In this document: positions 1 to 6,811 of the stretch, one piece after another | Numbering within the stretch: the stretch's first letter is position 1 | Layout of the letters: every line of letters starts with the position of its first letter | Virus record (IMG/VR): IMGVR_UViG_3300033148_006858 | Coordinates: 1 to 46,982 of that record | Direction: 5' to 3' (one strand) | DNA: 46,982 nucleotides | Source: a virus | Position numbers and translations under genes: made by a program | Notes under the pieces: generated by a model | The model's input: the letters and a program-made list of their open reading frames with translations, nothing else | The model's database searches: none | What the model was told of the DNA's origin: nothing

Positions 1-114
1 AACAGGTCATACTTCGACTCCCTGTTCGAATACCATCCCCGACGGTTAAGTTTCACCTTCCGCCTGCCGCGCTCCCTCCTGGAGATATAGACGAAAGAGT
101 ATCCCAGAATGGAA
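1..114. repeat. Left copy of 114-bp direct repeat at the window ends
   Basis: Bases 1-114 are identical to 46869-46982. The repeat lies inside the coding sequence of the large terminase gene, and joining the two ends restores one continuous reading frame. This indicates a circular (or circularly permuted) genome whose assembly overlaps itself, rather than physical terminal repeats, which would cut the gene. Confidence 0.9.
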
Positions 115-1607
115 ACTCTCTTATCGAAACTACCTCCAGGCCCATTCGCTTCCCATATCAAGAAAGGTCTGTGCGTGGCCCCGCCTACCCAATGACAGAT
201 CGCAACAACCTGATCCGCAAACTCTTCCGGCGGAACGTCGGGGCTTACAAACATTCCACATTTTTCCGAAGTATTAACGTCATATACGGCGGCCACAGAG
301 TTGGAGGCGCCCACCCCCAGGGAAATATCAGCGGCCACAATATAGTTATGCTCCTGTATTGGTCGTCCTTTTCGCAGAGGTCCCCACCACTTGAAGCGGT
401 TTCGCCCGGCATTCTGCCTAAATCTAATGCCGGATAATCTCCTATCTCGTAAAACATATTCGACCTCTCCTTCGTAGTCGGGTTCTCTGACAGTGGTCTG
501 ATTTATCAGAAGCAACAGGTCGGGGTTGAAGAACATCTCTCCGGCGCCTGCCGGATTCATATCGAGGTTCGACGCAATATCCCGCGGGTCCCGTCGCTTG
601 CATTCCTTGTCGTACCAAGGGCTTCTGAGCTTTCCTTCTCCGTCCGCCACGAAACTGATGTCTGTCGCATCTGGAGCAACCAGCAGCAGGTCCGTTTCGA
701 GATCGGAGTATTTCATCCGAGATTTCCATTTGATTTTCGGAAATCTCTTGCGGTAGTATTCCAGGTCAAGGATTTCTAATTCATTGAGTTCGGGACTCCT
801 GTAAAGACCATCGTTTTTAGCTGGGTTTTTGTACCAGGGCAGTTCTACTACTTCCAACTTACCGCTGTAAAGTAGTTTAGCAAAAGGATGGCCCCGACCG
901 TACCAGTGAGTGCTATTATAAATAGCGCAACCCGTAACGTCCGAGATAGTCTCCCTGATACTCTGCGCAACAGAATGTTCAACCCTGCCAAATTCATCCA
1001 ACATAACAGACAGGGCACGAAGACCAGCACCAAGGTTTGGATTAGTTGATTCACCGTCAATAGTGCTACCATTATTCGGATTCTCGTAATGAAGATGGGT
1101 TTTTAGTGCATTCTTGACTTTCAGCCAGTCCGGCAGGGTGTTGTTGAGATACAAAAACCTGTAGAACAGACAGTTGCGGTTGCCTGCTTTATCTACAAGC
1201 TCCTCTTTTCGAGAGGCGACCAAGAACAGGCTGTCCGGCACGAGCAGCCAGTAGAGAAAAAACATTGCGGCGACTATCCAGGATGCGCCTTCCTCGCGGG
1301 ACTTGTTTATCAGCAGGTCCTTCTGCTCGTCAATGGCCTCTTTTATCGCAAGAACAGCCTTGACTTGCTGGGGCCTGAGGATGAACGGAGCATTCCTCTT
1401 GCCTTGCTCGGCTCTTGGGCAGAAAATCCAGAAGAGACTGTCGAAGGCTATCGGGGGATATTCGACGCAGGCTTTCAAGAACTGCTTACGGCTGGCAGCA
1501 TCATTGCTAAGCTCCCGCATCAATTTCTTCCGAAACGACAGGTTCTTGCTGAGCGTCTTCGGAATCTTCTCCCAGAACTCTACTAACGACTGGTTTACTT
1601 GTTTCAT
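1..1607 (-). CDS. terL: Terminase large subunit, N-terminal 535 codons (continues at 46868-46526)
   Basis: DNA-packaging motor ATPase and nuclease, acting at the portal of the empty head. The start is ATG at 1607 behind GGAAAG, overlapping the end of the small-subunit gene by 101 bases. Reading the sequence gives a Walker A-like segment (NKSREEGASW, about residue 100), a Walker B segment (LSVMLDEFGR, about residue 200) and a coupling motif with NSTHWYGRGH. The nuclease part begins with AADISLG and continues with WEANGPGG. The frame runs off the left edge and resumes exactly in frame in the right-hand copy, giving about 649 residues in total, normal for the family. The Walker A is degenerate, as is common in TerL proteins. 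Confidence 0.92.
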   Translation of the reverse strand, partial: MKQVNQSLVEFWEKIPKTLSKNLSFRKKLMRELSNDAASRKQFLKACVEYPPIAFDSLFWIFCPRAEQGKRNAPFILRPQQVKAVLAIKEAIDEQKDLLINKSREEGASWIVAAMFFLYWLLVPDSLFLVASRKEELVDKAGNRNCLFYRFLYLNNTLPDWLKVKNALKTHLHYENPNNGSTIDGESTNPNLGAGLRALSVMLDEFGRVEHSVAQSIRETISDVTGCAIYNSTHWYGRGHPFAKLLYSGKLEVVELPWYKNPAKNDGLYRSPELNELEILDLEYYRKRFPKIKWKSRMKYSDLETDLLLVAPDATDISFVADGEGKLRSPWYDKECKRRDPRDIASNLDMNPAGAGEMFFNPDLLLLINQTTVREPDYEGEVEYVLRDRRLSGIRFRQNAGRNRFKWWGPLRKGRPIQEHNYIVAADISLGVGASNSVAAVYDVNTSEKCGMFVSPDVPPEEFADQVVAICHWVGGATHRPFLIWEANGPGGSFDKRVSILGYSFVYISRRERGRRKVKLNRRGWYSNRESKYDL

Positions 1608-2139
1608 CTAACAACTTTCCGGCAAGCTCTTCTATCTTTTTGCTTTCCAGCTTGCCGTCGATCTTCAGGGTTACCTTCTGGTTGAACAGGTCCACAGACC
1701 TGGTTTGTAGATTTCTGAAACCAGGTTCGAGGTAAGCCAGCAGTGTTGCGAGCATCTTGCTATCGGGCGGATGATGTCTCCTGTACTTGCTGACGGATTG
1801 CAAAACCAGTTTGGGCTTCCCGTCTTTGTCGATGCCCGTCGGAACCCACTTTTCGTTCGATTCCTCATAATCGTAGCCGCAGGCCGCAAGCATCGCCTTG
1901 GCGATGAGACGGGCCTTGGCGACCCGCTTGCCCTCTTCAACGGCCTTTTTCAGGTCTGGATACCTTCTTATCCAGTCCCCAATGGTCCCCTTATGCACGC
2001 CAAGGGCGAAGCCGATGTCAACATCGGGGCAACCGGCTTCCTTGAGACGCCTGATTATGTCAATGAACTTCGGATCGAACTTGGTCAAAAATTGGCCTGT
2101 TTTCGGGTCCTTATCGGTAGTTTTGCTTTTTCCCGCCAT
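1507..2139 (-). CDS. terS: Terminase small subunit
   Basis: DNA-recognition subunit of the packaging motor, 210 residues. The N-terminal 70 residues form a predicted helix-turn-helix (DVDIGFALGVHKGTIGDWIRRYP) typical of small terminases that bind the packaging site. The middle is a basic helical segment, and the acidic C-terminal tail probably contacts the large subunit. It sits immediately upstream of and overlaps terL by 101 bases, the classical order. No other protein family fits the position and fold better, although small terminases diverge quickly, so the call depends partly on context. Confidence 0.85.
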   Translation of the reverse strand: MAGKSKTTDKDPKTGQFLTKFDPKFIDIIRRLKEAGCPDVDIGFALGVHKGTIGDWIRRYPDLKKAVEEGKRVAKARLIAKAMLAACGYDYEESNEKWVPTGIDKDGKPKLVLQSVSKYRRHHPPDSKMLATLLAYLEPGFRNLQTRSVDLFNQKVTLKIDGKLESKKIEELAGKLLDETSKPVVSRVLGEDSEDAQQEPVVSEEIDAGA

Positions 2140-2219
2140 ATTTTCAAAAGAGGCATCGGGCGGGGGGCCAGACTCGCCGGTGGCTTTGCTCGACCCCCAT
2201 TCTGGCTACCCGATCGAGT

Positions 2220-2507
2220 TCAGGTTACAATCGCAGGCTTCAAATCAGGCCTGCAAAAACGACAAAAATTGGACCATTTTCCCTTCCGGCCCTGCTCGTG
2301 TACAATATCCCCGGCATAAATCCTCTGACCACAGGCAGGGCAATACAGGTGGTTCAGGCTTGTCCTGAACGTGTAGCCGAAAGCTGCTTCGAGGCCCCAC
2401 TCGATAGTGCAGACAGCGGCCCCTGCAAGAGCGGTACAGAGGGCTTCCAGCGGATATACGAGTTCATACGCCGGAGGGCCAACCTTATGATTTACCTTAA
2501 TGTACAT
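2220..2507 (-). CDS. Small protein with zinc-ribbon cysteines, unknown function
   Basis: 95 residues, not recognised as a named family. The C-terminal half has CPAC at residues 56-59 and CRFC at 82-85, a spacing expected for a zinc ribbon. The N-terminal half has a short hydrophobic alanine-rich stretch. The gene lies between the YwgA-like gene, which it overlaps by 16 bases, and the small terminase. Its first eight residues (MYIKVNHK) reappear almost unchanged in a short open frame just upstream of the neighbouring gene at 3049, suggesting that its original start region was duplicated. Confidence 0.65.
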   Translation of the reverse strand: MYIKVNHKVGPPAYELVYPLEALCTALAGAAVCTIEWGLEAAFGYTFRTSLNHLYCPACGQRIYAGDIVHEQGRKGKWSNFCRFCRPDLKPAIVT

Positions 2508-2513
2508 ATATCT
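2483..2513 (-). repeat. Imperfect direct repeat, copy A
   Basis: About 31 bases covering the start of the zinc-ribbon gene and the end of the YwgA-like gene. It matches 3061-3092 with roughly five differences, sharing the core TATATGTACATTA and GTAAATCA. The two copies flank the gene at 2492-3049. Confidence 0.7.
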
Positions 2514-3049
2514 ACTTTTGCCTTCTCATACCACTTGTCAATTGCCTTGACGGCGCAAGTCGCGGCTTCGGCAGAAACATATGGTTTAAGTTTTGTTAAT
2601 TCACAAGCACGTTCTTGAACGGAGCGTGCTTTATCCCCCGTGTGGGTTACATAAAGTGCCGCCGCCAAATGCTCAAGATCAATAACACTTTTATTTGTAA
2701 ATATATGCGCTAAGAAACCAATTTTGTGTTTTTGTCGTTTTAATGTTTTAGGAAACAGTTGTTTCAGTAAACCTGCATTTCTTCCTGGAACCAAAGATGG
2801 GCCATATCCAGACCCTTTAATCTCCAAACTTACAAATTCGTCCGCTCTCATAGCTGTTAACTCATCCTGAAGATCAAAAGAAAAAGGCCCTCGCTTATAA
2901 AAAATAAAATCAAATCCCAAATTTAGTTTCAACATCGCCTCAAAAAAATAAACGGCTTTCTGAATGTGTGTTTCTCCACACCAGCTCCCGCATTCTCCTA
3001 ACTTTTCAATGAGTAAAGTCAGTATTGCATCACGTTTTATTCGAGTCAT
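2492..3049 (-). CDS. YwgA/SocA-like protein, possible moron
   Basis: 185 residues. The pattern HIQKAVYFFEAML followed by FDFIFYKRGPFS resembles the YwgA and SocA/DUF4065 (Panacea) fold, which is found in antitoxins, phage proteins and archaeal proteins of unclear role. Similarity is judged by eye. The ATG at 3049 has AAAGGA nine bases upstream, and it is the first gene after the leftward promoter at 3093-3121. The sequence is more AT-rich than the terminase genes next to it and is flanked by near-identical repeats, which suggests later acquisition. Possible roles are antitoxin, exclusion factor or host-takeover protein. None is shown by the sequence. Confidence 0.6.
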   Translation of the reverse strand: MTRIKRDAILTLLIEKLGECGSWCGETHIQKAVYFFEAMLKLNLGFDFIFYKRGPFSFDLQDELTAMRADEFVSLEIKGSGYGPSLVPGRNAGLLKQLFPKTLKRQKHKIGFLAHIFTNKSVIDLEHLAAALYVTHTGDKARSVQERACELTKLKPYVSAEAATCAVKAIDKWYEKAKVDICTLR

Positions 3050-3060
3050 ATCACTGTTTT

Positions 3061-3092
3061 CCTTTGTGATTTACTCTAATGTACATATACCT
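3061..3092 (-). repeat. Imperfect direct repeat, copy B
   Basis: Second copy of the repeat at 2483-2513. Read on the minus strand it still encodes a short frame (MYIRVNHKGKQ, then stop) that copies the first eight residues of the zinc-ribbon protein with one change. It lies in the 5' leader of the YwgA-like gene. Confidence 0.65.
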
Positions 3093-3121
3093 ATTGTATC
3101 AGAAATTTCTGATCTTGTCAA
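3093..3121 (-). promoter_or_regulatory. Leftward (late) promoter
   Basis: On the minus strand there is a perfect -35 TTGACA (3121-3116), a 17-base spacer and TACAAT as -10 (3098-3093). It is preceded by a T-rich stretch (ATTTTTC). It drives the YwgA-like gene, the terminase genes and, across the circle junction, presumably the structural operon. Confidence 0.85.
3098..3113. promoter_or_regulatory. Palindromic operator inside the leftward promoter
   Basis: ATCAGAAATTTCTGAT is a perfect 16-base palindrome filling the spacer between -35 and -10. A dimeric repressor bound here would block RNA polymerase. The protein that binds it is not known from the sequence. Confidence 0.65.
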
Positions 3122-3274
3122 GAAAAATCTTGAAAAATTTTTCTGAACAGCATCCGAACGGGGGTTTCAACTCCCCAAAAAAGGGCGCCTAATCATCCGT
3201 TGGAACAGACTTGCCCAAAGGGGCGAGGGACCCCCCTCTTTTCCCCCCCTTATAAACCCCCCCTATACTCCCCC

Positions 3275-3323
3275 AGTAAGTACAGGGTAGTATTTTATAA
3301 AGGGATACTACCCTGTACTTACT
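3275..3323. repeat. Perfect 19-bp inverted repeat
   Basis: AGTAAGTACAGGGTAGTAT at 3275-3293 pairs with 3305-3323 around an 11-base loop. It is the strongest hairpin in the region and has no T-run, so it is not a simple terminator. Confidence 0.9.
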
Positions 3324-3383
3324 TACTATAGTGTATTACTGAGAGCTATACTTAAAATAAATTCTTAGGTTATATTAAAATCT

Positions 3384-3399
3384 TATGTAATATTACATA
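3384..3399. repeat. Perfect 16-base palindrome
   Basis: TATGTAATATTACATA is its own reverse complement. It sits in an AT-rich stretch with the related words TCTTATGTAATA (3381) and TCTTATGTGTAATA (3406). It is a possible protein-binding site or an unwinding element. Confidence 0.7.
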
Positions 3400-3430
3400 C
3401 TAAGGTCTTATGTGTAATACTATGTATCTC

Positions 3431-3470
3431 CCCGAACTTCTCCTCCCCTCGAAAGGGGGAGAAGTTCGGG
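3431..3470. repeat. Strong hairpin
   Basis: CCCGAACTTCTCC pairs with GGAGAAGTTCGGG (13 bp), and a further C-rich/G-rich inner stem continues after a bulge, closing on a short loop around 3450. There is no T-run after it on the plus strand. Confidence 0.85.
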
Positions 3471-3485
3471 AACAATTTCAATATG

Positions 3486-3581
3486 TTCACCTGAGGGTGA
3501 ATTCGTCTGCCTAAACGACAGGCAGACCCCTTGCCCAGGGCTTCCCGCCCTGTTCAAGGGTCCACCCGCCTTTGGCGGGTG
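3486..3581. repeat. Four consecutive hairpins
   Basis: Four consecutive stem-loops occupy this stretch. TTCACC/GGTGAA spans 3486-3501 (4-base loop) and GTCTGCCT/AGGCAGAC spans 3505-3527. The third, 3528-3560, is a 6+6 bp stem with a symmetric 2x2 internal loop, CCCTTG/CAAGGG outside and CAGGGC/GCCCTG inside. CACCCGCC/GGCGGGTG spans 3563-3581 (3-base loop). They follow each other with almost no spacer. Confidence 0.8.
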
Positions 3582-3597
3582 CAAGGAATCCTCGCAT

Positions 3598-3653
3598 CCC
3601 TGCTCGGAATTAGTCTATGTCGGCTCCTTTGAACGGAGCCGACCTTAGCAGGG
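3598..3653. repeat. Nested hairpin
   Basis: The inner stem GTCGGCTCC/GGAGCCGAC (3619-3643, 9 bp, 7-base loop) is enclosed by a second pair, CCCTGCT (3598-3604) with AGCAGGG (3647-3653). Confidence 0.8.
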
Positions 3654-3676
3654 GGCCCCTGAATTAGAGTCTGCCT

Positions 3677-3800
3677 GCCAGCCTCAAAAATGCGGCTGGC
3701 TGCAAAGGGCGGATTTGGGGGGGTCTAACCGCCTCACAGTTTTTTCCCACGAGGCTCTGAGAGCTACGTGGGAAATGTAGGGTCGAAGAACTCCCTTCGA
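3677..3800. repeat. Three further hairpins
   Basis: GCCAGCC/GGCTGGC spans 3677-3700. TTTCCCACG/CGTGGGAAA spans 3743-3775, with an inner GCTC/GAGC pair. TCGAAG/CTTCGA spans 3783-3800. They complete the array that began at 3275. Confidence 0.75.
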
Positions 3801-3885
3801 TGGGTACTATCATACCAATTGGCCTGAGATCGGGCCTGAAATTTCTGTAAAATGGCTTTTATGAACGTTTCTTTAGAAAACCTGG

Positions 3886-3986
3886 GTTTTTAGCCGAAAA
3901 ATGGGGGTGTATATTATTTTTCGGATGGGTCCTACTGTGCGAGCTGGCTTTTTTCTCGAAGTGGACGTTTTTTAGGCCGAAAAATG
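3886..3986. repeat. Spaced direct repeat with CCGAAAAATG
   Basis: GTTTTTAGCCGAAAAATG (3886-3903) and GTTTTTTAGGCCGAAAAATG (3967-3986) are near copies about 80 bases apart. An inverted CCGAAAAAT lies between them around 3916-3924. These may be iteron-like binding sites. Confidence 0.55.
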
Positions 3987-4159
3987 CGTATCGCGTGGCG
4001 AGCGGGGTTAAAACATACCTCGCGGCGAACTTCCTTTGCGGCGCCCGCCCCTACGGGGCGGGGGGGCAGCGGCCAGCCCCCCCCCTTAAGTGGCCGTAGG
4101 CCGCTGAAAGGAAAGGCCTGCCAGCCGATCCACTGCCGGCAATCATCACCTGCTGGCAG

Positions 4160-4620
4160 TGTAGGCCAGCGGCCGGCCGGAGTTTAGACCGGCCGGCCAG
4201 CAAGGCCGGGCAGGCCGGACAGGCCGGCCAGCGGGCAGGTCAACGGAGCGACCGGCCAGCAGGTGAACTGGTCAACGTGACCGGCCTTCAGAGGGCAGAC
4301 CGGTCAGCAAAATAGCTGGCCAGTGGGTTGACCTTCAGAAGGTAGGCCGGCCACGTGGCAAGGCCGGCCAGCCAGCGGCTGGCTGGCAGGCCAGTAGGCC
4401 AGCAGGCCGGGCAGATGAGCTGGCCGAGGTGTGATAGGCCGGACAGGTAAACCCTACTAAACCAGTAGGTTTAGTAGGCGAGCGGGCGGAGCTGAAGCGG
4501 GGCGGGGCGGGAGGCGCCCCCGCAAATATAGCTGTTCGACAGGCGCTCTGCAATTGCCTTACAAGTACCTGCTGCCGGCCAGCTCTGCCAGCGATCGGCT
4601 ATGAGCGGCCGGCCAAAAAA
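4160..4620. repeat. GGCCGGCCAGC-rich low-complexity block
   Basis: The words GGCCGGCC, GGCCGG and CCAGC recur every 10-40 bases. Included are a perfect 10-bp stem GGCCGGCCGG/CCGGCCGGCC (4171-4198, 8-base loop) and a perfect 11-bp stem CCTACTAAACC/GGTTTAGTAGG (4453-4478, 4-base loop). No protein-like frame is visible. The composition differs sharply from both neighbours. Confidence 0.7.
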
Positions 4621-4654
4621 CTTGAAAAACTTTTAGTTTTTTTTAGTTTTTTCC

Positions 4655-4682
4655 TTGACAGCCAGCGAATCGCTGTTATACT
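4655..4682 (+). promoter_or_regulatory. Rightward (early) promoter
   Basis: TTGACA (4655-4660), a 16-base spacer and TATACT (4677-4682), preceded by long A/T tracts that could act as an UP element. The spacer contains the inverted repeat AGCGA-A-TCGCT (4664-4674), a likely operator. It drives the small-gene operon starting at 4731. Confidence 0.85.
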
Positions 4683-4730
4683 GAAGGCAGACAATAGCCG
4701 ATAACATTAACACTAATGAAAGGACAAAAT

Positions 4731-4892
4731 ATGAGTATACAAGACTACTTATTGACGGAGAAAGAACTTGTTAAACGTTGGCAAACGGAAGTTTGCCCGG
4801 ACTGTAAAGAGTGCCCGGCAACAAAACTGGATGTTTTAGAATGCGGGCACTTTCAACAAAACGGATATGAACAGCCACTTTTAACTGATTAG
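4731..4892 (+). CDS. First early protein, 53 residues, Cys-rich, unknown
   Basis: Short gene with ATG at 4731, five bases behind a GAAAGGACAA box and about 50 bases after the promoter. The product has CPDC, a further CP six residues on and CGH around residues 22-40, a possible small zinc site. It is not recognised as a family. As the first gene of an early operon it could be a host-takeover protein, but nothing in the sequence proves it. Confidence 0.65.
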   Translation: MSIQDYLLTEKELVKRWQTEVCPDCKECPATKLDVLECGHFQQNGYEQPLLTD

Positions 4893-4907
4893 GGAAAGGG
4901 CAAGACT

Positions 4908-5138
4908 ATGTTGGAACAGACAAATCGTGGGCAAATATGTTTTGATCCGCTAAAGTACAGCAGTAGGACAGAAGCACTGAAGGCAAGACGCGAATATGCT
5001 AAAACACTAAAACAGCAAGGATACCGAACCTTGCTTTGGACCTTGCGAAACCAGCAGGTCGGCTACTCCGGATTAGGTACAGTTCGGGATTTAAGCACAC
5101 GCAACGTTTATATGCTCGATTACTACAAACCCTTTTGA
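4908..5138 (+). CDS. Hypothetical early protein, 76 residues
   Basis: Starts at ATG 4908, seven bases after GAAAGGGC. Basic N-terminal half with a predicted helix rich in Arg/Lys (residues 20-38), then a beta-type segment. No family recognised. It ends in TGA overlapping the next GAAAGGGC box, so it is translationally linked to the following gene. Confidence 0.7.
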   Translation: MLEQTNRGQICFDPLKYSSRTEALKARREYAKTLKQQGYRTLLWTLRNQQVGYSGLGTVRDLSTRNVYMLDYYKPF

Positions 5139-5150
5139 AAGGGCAAGACT

Positions 5151-5456
5151 ATGGAACTTAAACAGACACTACCGAAAGCCGTTTATGGTTACTGGGACGG
5201 CGGAGCAAAAAAAGTTTTTCGCTGGCGTATCAATAGCCAGCCACTAATCGACACAAAAGGATTTTATGTACGGATCGGTAGTTGGGAAGCAAACTACTGG
5301 TTCCACGTAGCCGTAGGCCGTAGTGTGAAAGATACATTAGCCAACGCAAAGCGTAGGTTGCGGGCAAGGGTACCCGAATCGTGTTTTAAGTATGTAGATA
5401 CTGAACCAACATACTTTGAACATAAGCTAATCGAGCATTTGCAAAAAAGCAAATAA
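5151..5456 (+). CDS. Hypothetical early protein, 101 residues
   Basis: Starts at ATG 5151 after its own GAAAGGGC box. The product is rich in aromatic residues (YGYWDGG, SWEANYWFH), suggesting a compact beta fold, with a basic helix (KRRLRARV) near residue 70. Function unknown. Confidence 0.7.
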   Translation: MELKQTLPKAVYGYWDGGAKKVFRWRINSQPLIDTKGFYVRIGSWEANYWFHVAVGRSVKDTLANAKRRLRARVPESCFKYVDTEPTYFEHKLIEHLQKSK

Positions 5457-5516
5457 CAGCGAACACCTGTTAACAGTTGTTAAATCTGGCAGCAAGTTTT
5501 TTGAAAGGGCAAGATT

Positions 5517-5903
5517 GTGAGCAAAACAAAAACACAAATGCGTAATGATGTAGAGATCGCCCAAGAGCGGGCGTGGGCAAATCTTGGCCGTTTTGTGGCT
5601 TGGGTGAGTAGCAATGGTATTTTTGGGGGGTGGGCAATTCTACCGGCCGATTGTGAAGCTATAGCAGATACTAAATATCTGATGTACCTATCAGATAAAC
5701 AAACCGATGTTTCAACACCCCCGGCCAAATTGTATACCTACAAAAGTAGGCCAACGCGTGTGATTCTAAACGCGTTGGATGCTGTTGTGGCCGTCGAAAT
5801 CGAGGAAGCCGATCGAGGTTGCGTTTGGTATGCTATAGGTGTTGCAGGCCAGCAAGTGGCTTTACGACAAATCCCGACCGCTGTTTTGGGTAGGATAAAA
5901 TAA
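5517..5903 (+). CDS. Hypothetical early protein, 128 residues, GTG start
   Basis: The start is GTG at 5517, fixed by the GAAAGGGCAAG box at 5503, six bases upstream. It is the only gene of the box series with a non-ATG start. The N-terminus is charged and helical, the middle has the hydrophobic segment NGIFGGWAIL, and the C-terminal part is beta-rich. No family recognised. Confidence 0.65.
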   Translation: MSKTKTQMRNDVEIAQERAWANLGRFVAWVSSNGIFGGWAILPADCEAIADTKYLMYLSDKQTDVSTPPAKLYTYKSRPTRVILNALDAVVAVEIEEADRGCVWYAIGVAGQQVALRQIPTAVLGRIK

Positions 5904-5938
5904 CTGGCCGAAAGGCCTTTTGTGAAAGGGCAAACATT

Positions 5939-6139
5939 ATGAGCAAAAGCCGTGAAAAGTGCGATATTTGCAGACTGCCTGCCTTAGTGCCACCTCTGAA
6001 GCACTGGCAGGGCTACGCAGTCTGTCCGGGCTGTTGGATGACTGTACAGCGGCGAACAGCAAAGCTGCACAAGCAAAGCGGGCAAAACTGGAGTAAAGTA
6101 TTTAGAACTGCCTTTGAGCAGATAAAAGCTGAAGGATAA
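5939..6139 (+). CDS. Small zinc-finger-like protein, 66 residues
   Basis: ATG at 5939 behind a GAAAGGGC box. CDIC at residues 8-11 and CPGC at about 29-32 form a four-cysteine pair typical of a treble-clef or zinc-ribbon knuckle. The C-terminal half is a basic helix. It could bind nucleic acid. No named family recognised. Confidence 0.7.
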   Translation: MSKSREKCDICRLPALVPPLKHWQGYAVCPGCWMTVQRRTAKLHKQSGQNWSKVFRTAFEQIKAEG

Positions 6140-6199
6140 GAGGGATCGCTTGCGGCCAACTCCAGCAACTGGCCACAAGTTTTTTGGAAAGGGCGAAAT

Positions 6200-6451
6200 A
6201 TGGACAGGGCAAAAACAAGAAGACTTATCGGATACTATCACAAATATGGATATGAGATTATGGACGTGGATAGCAGTTATGCTGTTTATCACGCGGGCAA
6301 CTCACCTTATGATAGTGCTCAAGTGGTGGACTTGTCCGATGCTGTGCCGATTACGGAACTAAAGCAATTTTGCAAAGATACCGGCAAGGAAATTGCCGAA
6401 GAACAGGGGGCGGAGTTTTTGGGCGTAGAGCAAATAAATCTCGATTACTGA
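6200..6451 (+). CDS. Hypothetical early protein, 83 residues
   Basis: ATG at 6200, five bases after the GAAAGGGC core, with a preceding G making GGAAAGGGC. Mixed alpha/beta composition with an acidic C-terminal half. It ends in TGA that forms part of the next box. No family recognised. Confidence 0.65.
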   Translation: MDRAKTRRLIGYYHKYGYEIMDVDSSYAVYHAGNSPYDSAQVVDLSDAVPITELKQFCKDTGKEIAEEQGAEFLGVEQINLDY

Positions 6452-6462
6452 AAGGGCAAGAT

Positions 6463-6573
6463 ATGGTTGATTATGAAAAGTCTGTTAAAAAGGCCGCTGT
6501 AGGCACTATCATTATTGTGGTAGTGGTGGCAGTGGTGGAGTTGGTAATGTTTTTGGTGACGTTGATAAAGTGA
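6463..6573 (+). CDS. Single-pass membrane peptide, 36 residues
   Basis: Very short gene whose ATG at 6463 is set by the box at 6450. After a charged dozen residues (MVDYEKSVKK) the rest is one strongly hydrophobic helix (VGTIIIVVVVAVVELVMFLV) ending in Lys. It is thus an inner-membrane miniprotein. The stop codon TGA is also the first part of the next box. Possible roles include a superinfection-exclusion or membrane-depolarising peptide. Nothing more can be said. Confidence 0.65.
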   Translation: MVDYEKSVKKAAVGTIIIVVVVAVVELVMFLVTLIK

Positions 6574-6584
6574 AAGGGCAAAAA

Positions 6585-6800
6585 ATGTACGACTTATATC
6601 ACGTGGTCCATATTTGTTGTTGTCCGAAATGCAAAGGCCGTTTGTGGTCGCATAGTCAGGGCGACTGGAACGAGCATTTGCGATTTGTCGAGCCGTCGTT
6701 TATTATAGATATTCCTGCTGAACGGTTAAGCAATGATTCGGCTAAAAGGGAAAAACAGATAAGGGCTATTGTAAGTAAACACACAAAAAAACAAAAATGA
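6585..6800 (+). CDS. Small Cys-rich early protein, 71 residues
   Basis: The correct start is ATG 6585 after the box; the upstream in-frame GTG at 6570 would place the box inside the coding region. CCCPKC at residues 11-16 suggests metal binding, but a second cysteine pair is missing. The tail is very lysine-rich. No family recognised. Confidence 0.65.
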   Translation: MYDLYHVVHICCCPKCKGRLWSHSQGDWNEHLRFVEPSFIIDIPAERLSNDSAKREKQIRAIVSKHTKKQK

Positions 6801-6811
6801 AAGGGCAAAAA

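Larger units (their letters stand above)
3147..4730. other. Gene-free control region between divergent operons
   Basis: About 1.6 kb without a convincing gene. The left part has C-runs (3230-3275) and then a dense series of unrelated hairpins between 3275 and 3800. The middle (3810-4010) is AT-richer, with copies of CCGAAAAAT. The right part (4030-4620) is very GC-rich, built from many GGCCGGCCAGC-like words. The rightward promoter follows at 4655. Short open frames inside, such as 3984-4187 and 4335-4553, have low-complexity translations and no ribosome site. Likely roles are replication origin, transcription control or a structured RNA. Confidence 0.75.

Noticed and set aside
1-114. Physical direct terminal repeats as in T7
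   Set aside because: The repeat is inside terL and would leave the gene interrupted in the virion DNA; assembly overlap of a circular map explains it better.
3384-3399. TAATATTAC, the nick-site nonanucleotide of rolling-circle CRESS viruses
   Set aside because: It is part of a simple AT palindrome, there is no HUH-type Rep gene in the window, and the genome has a full double-stranded phage replication set.
3984-4553. Open frames 3984-4187(+) and 4335-4553(-) as genes
   Set aside because: Low-complexity, Pro/Arg/Ala-rich translations from a GC-rich repeat block, without ribosome sites or promoters.
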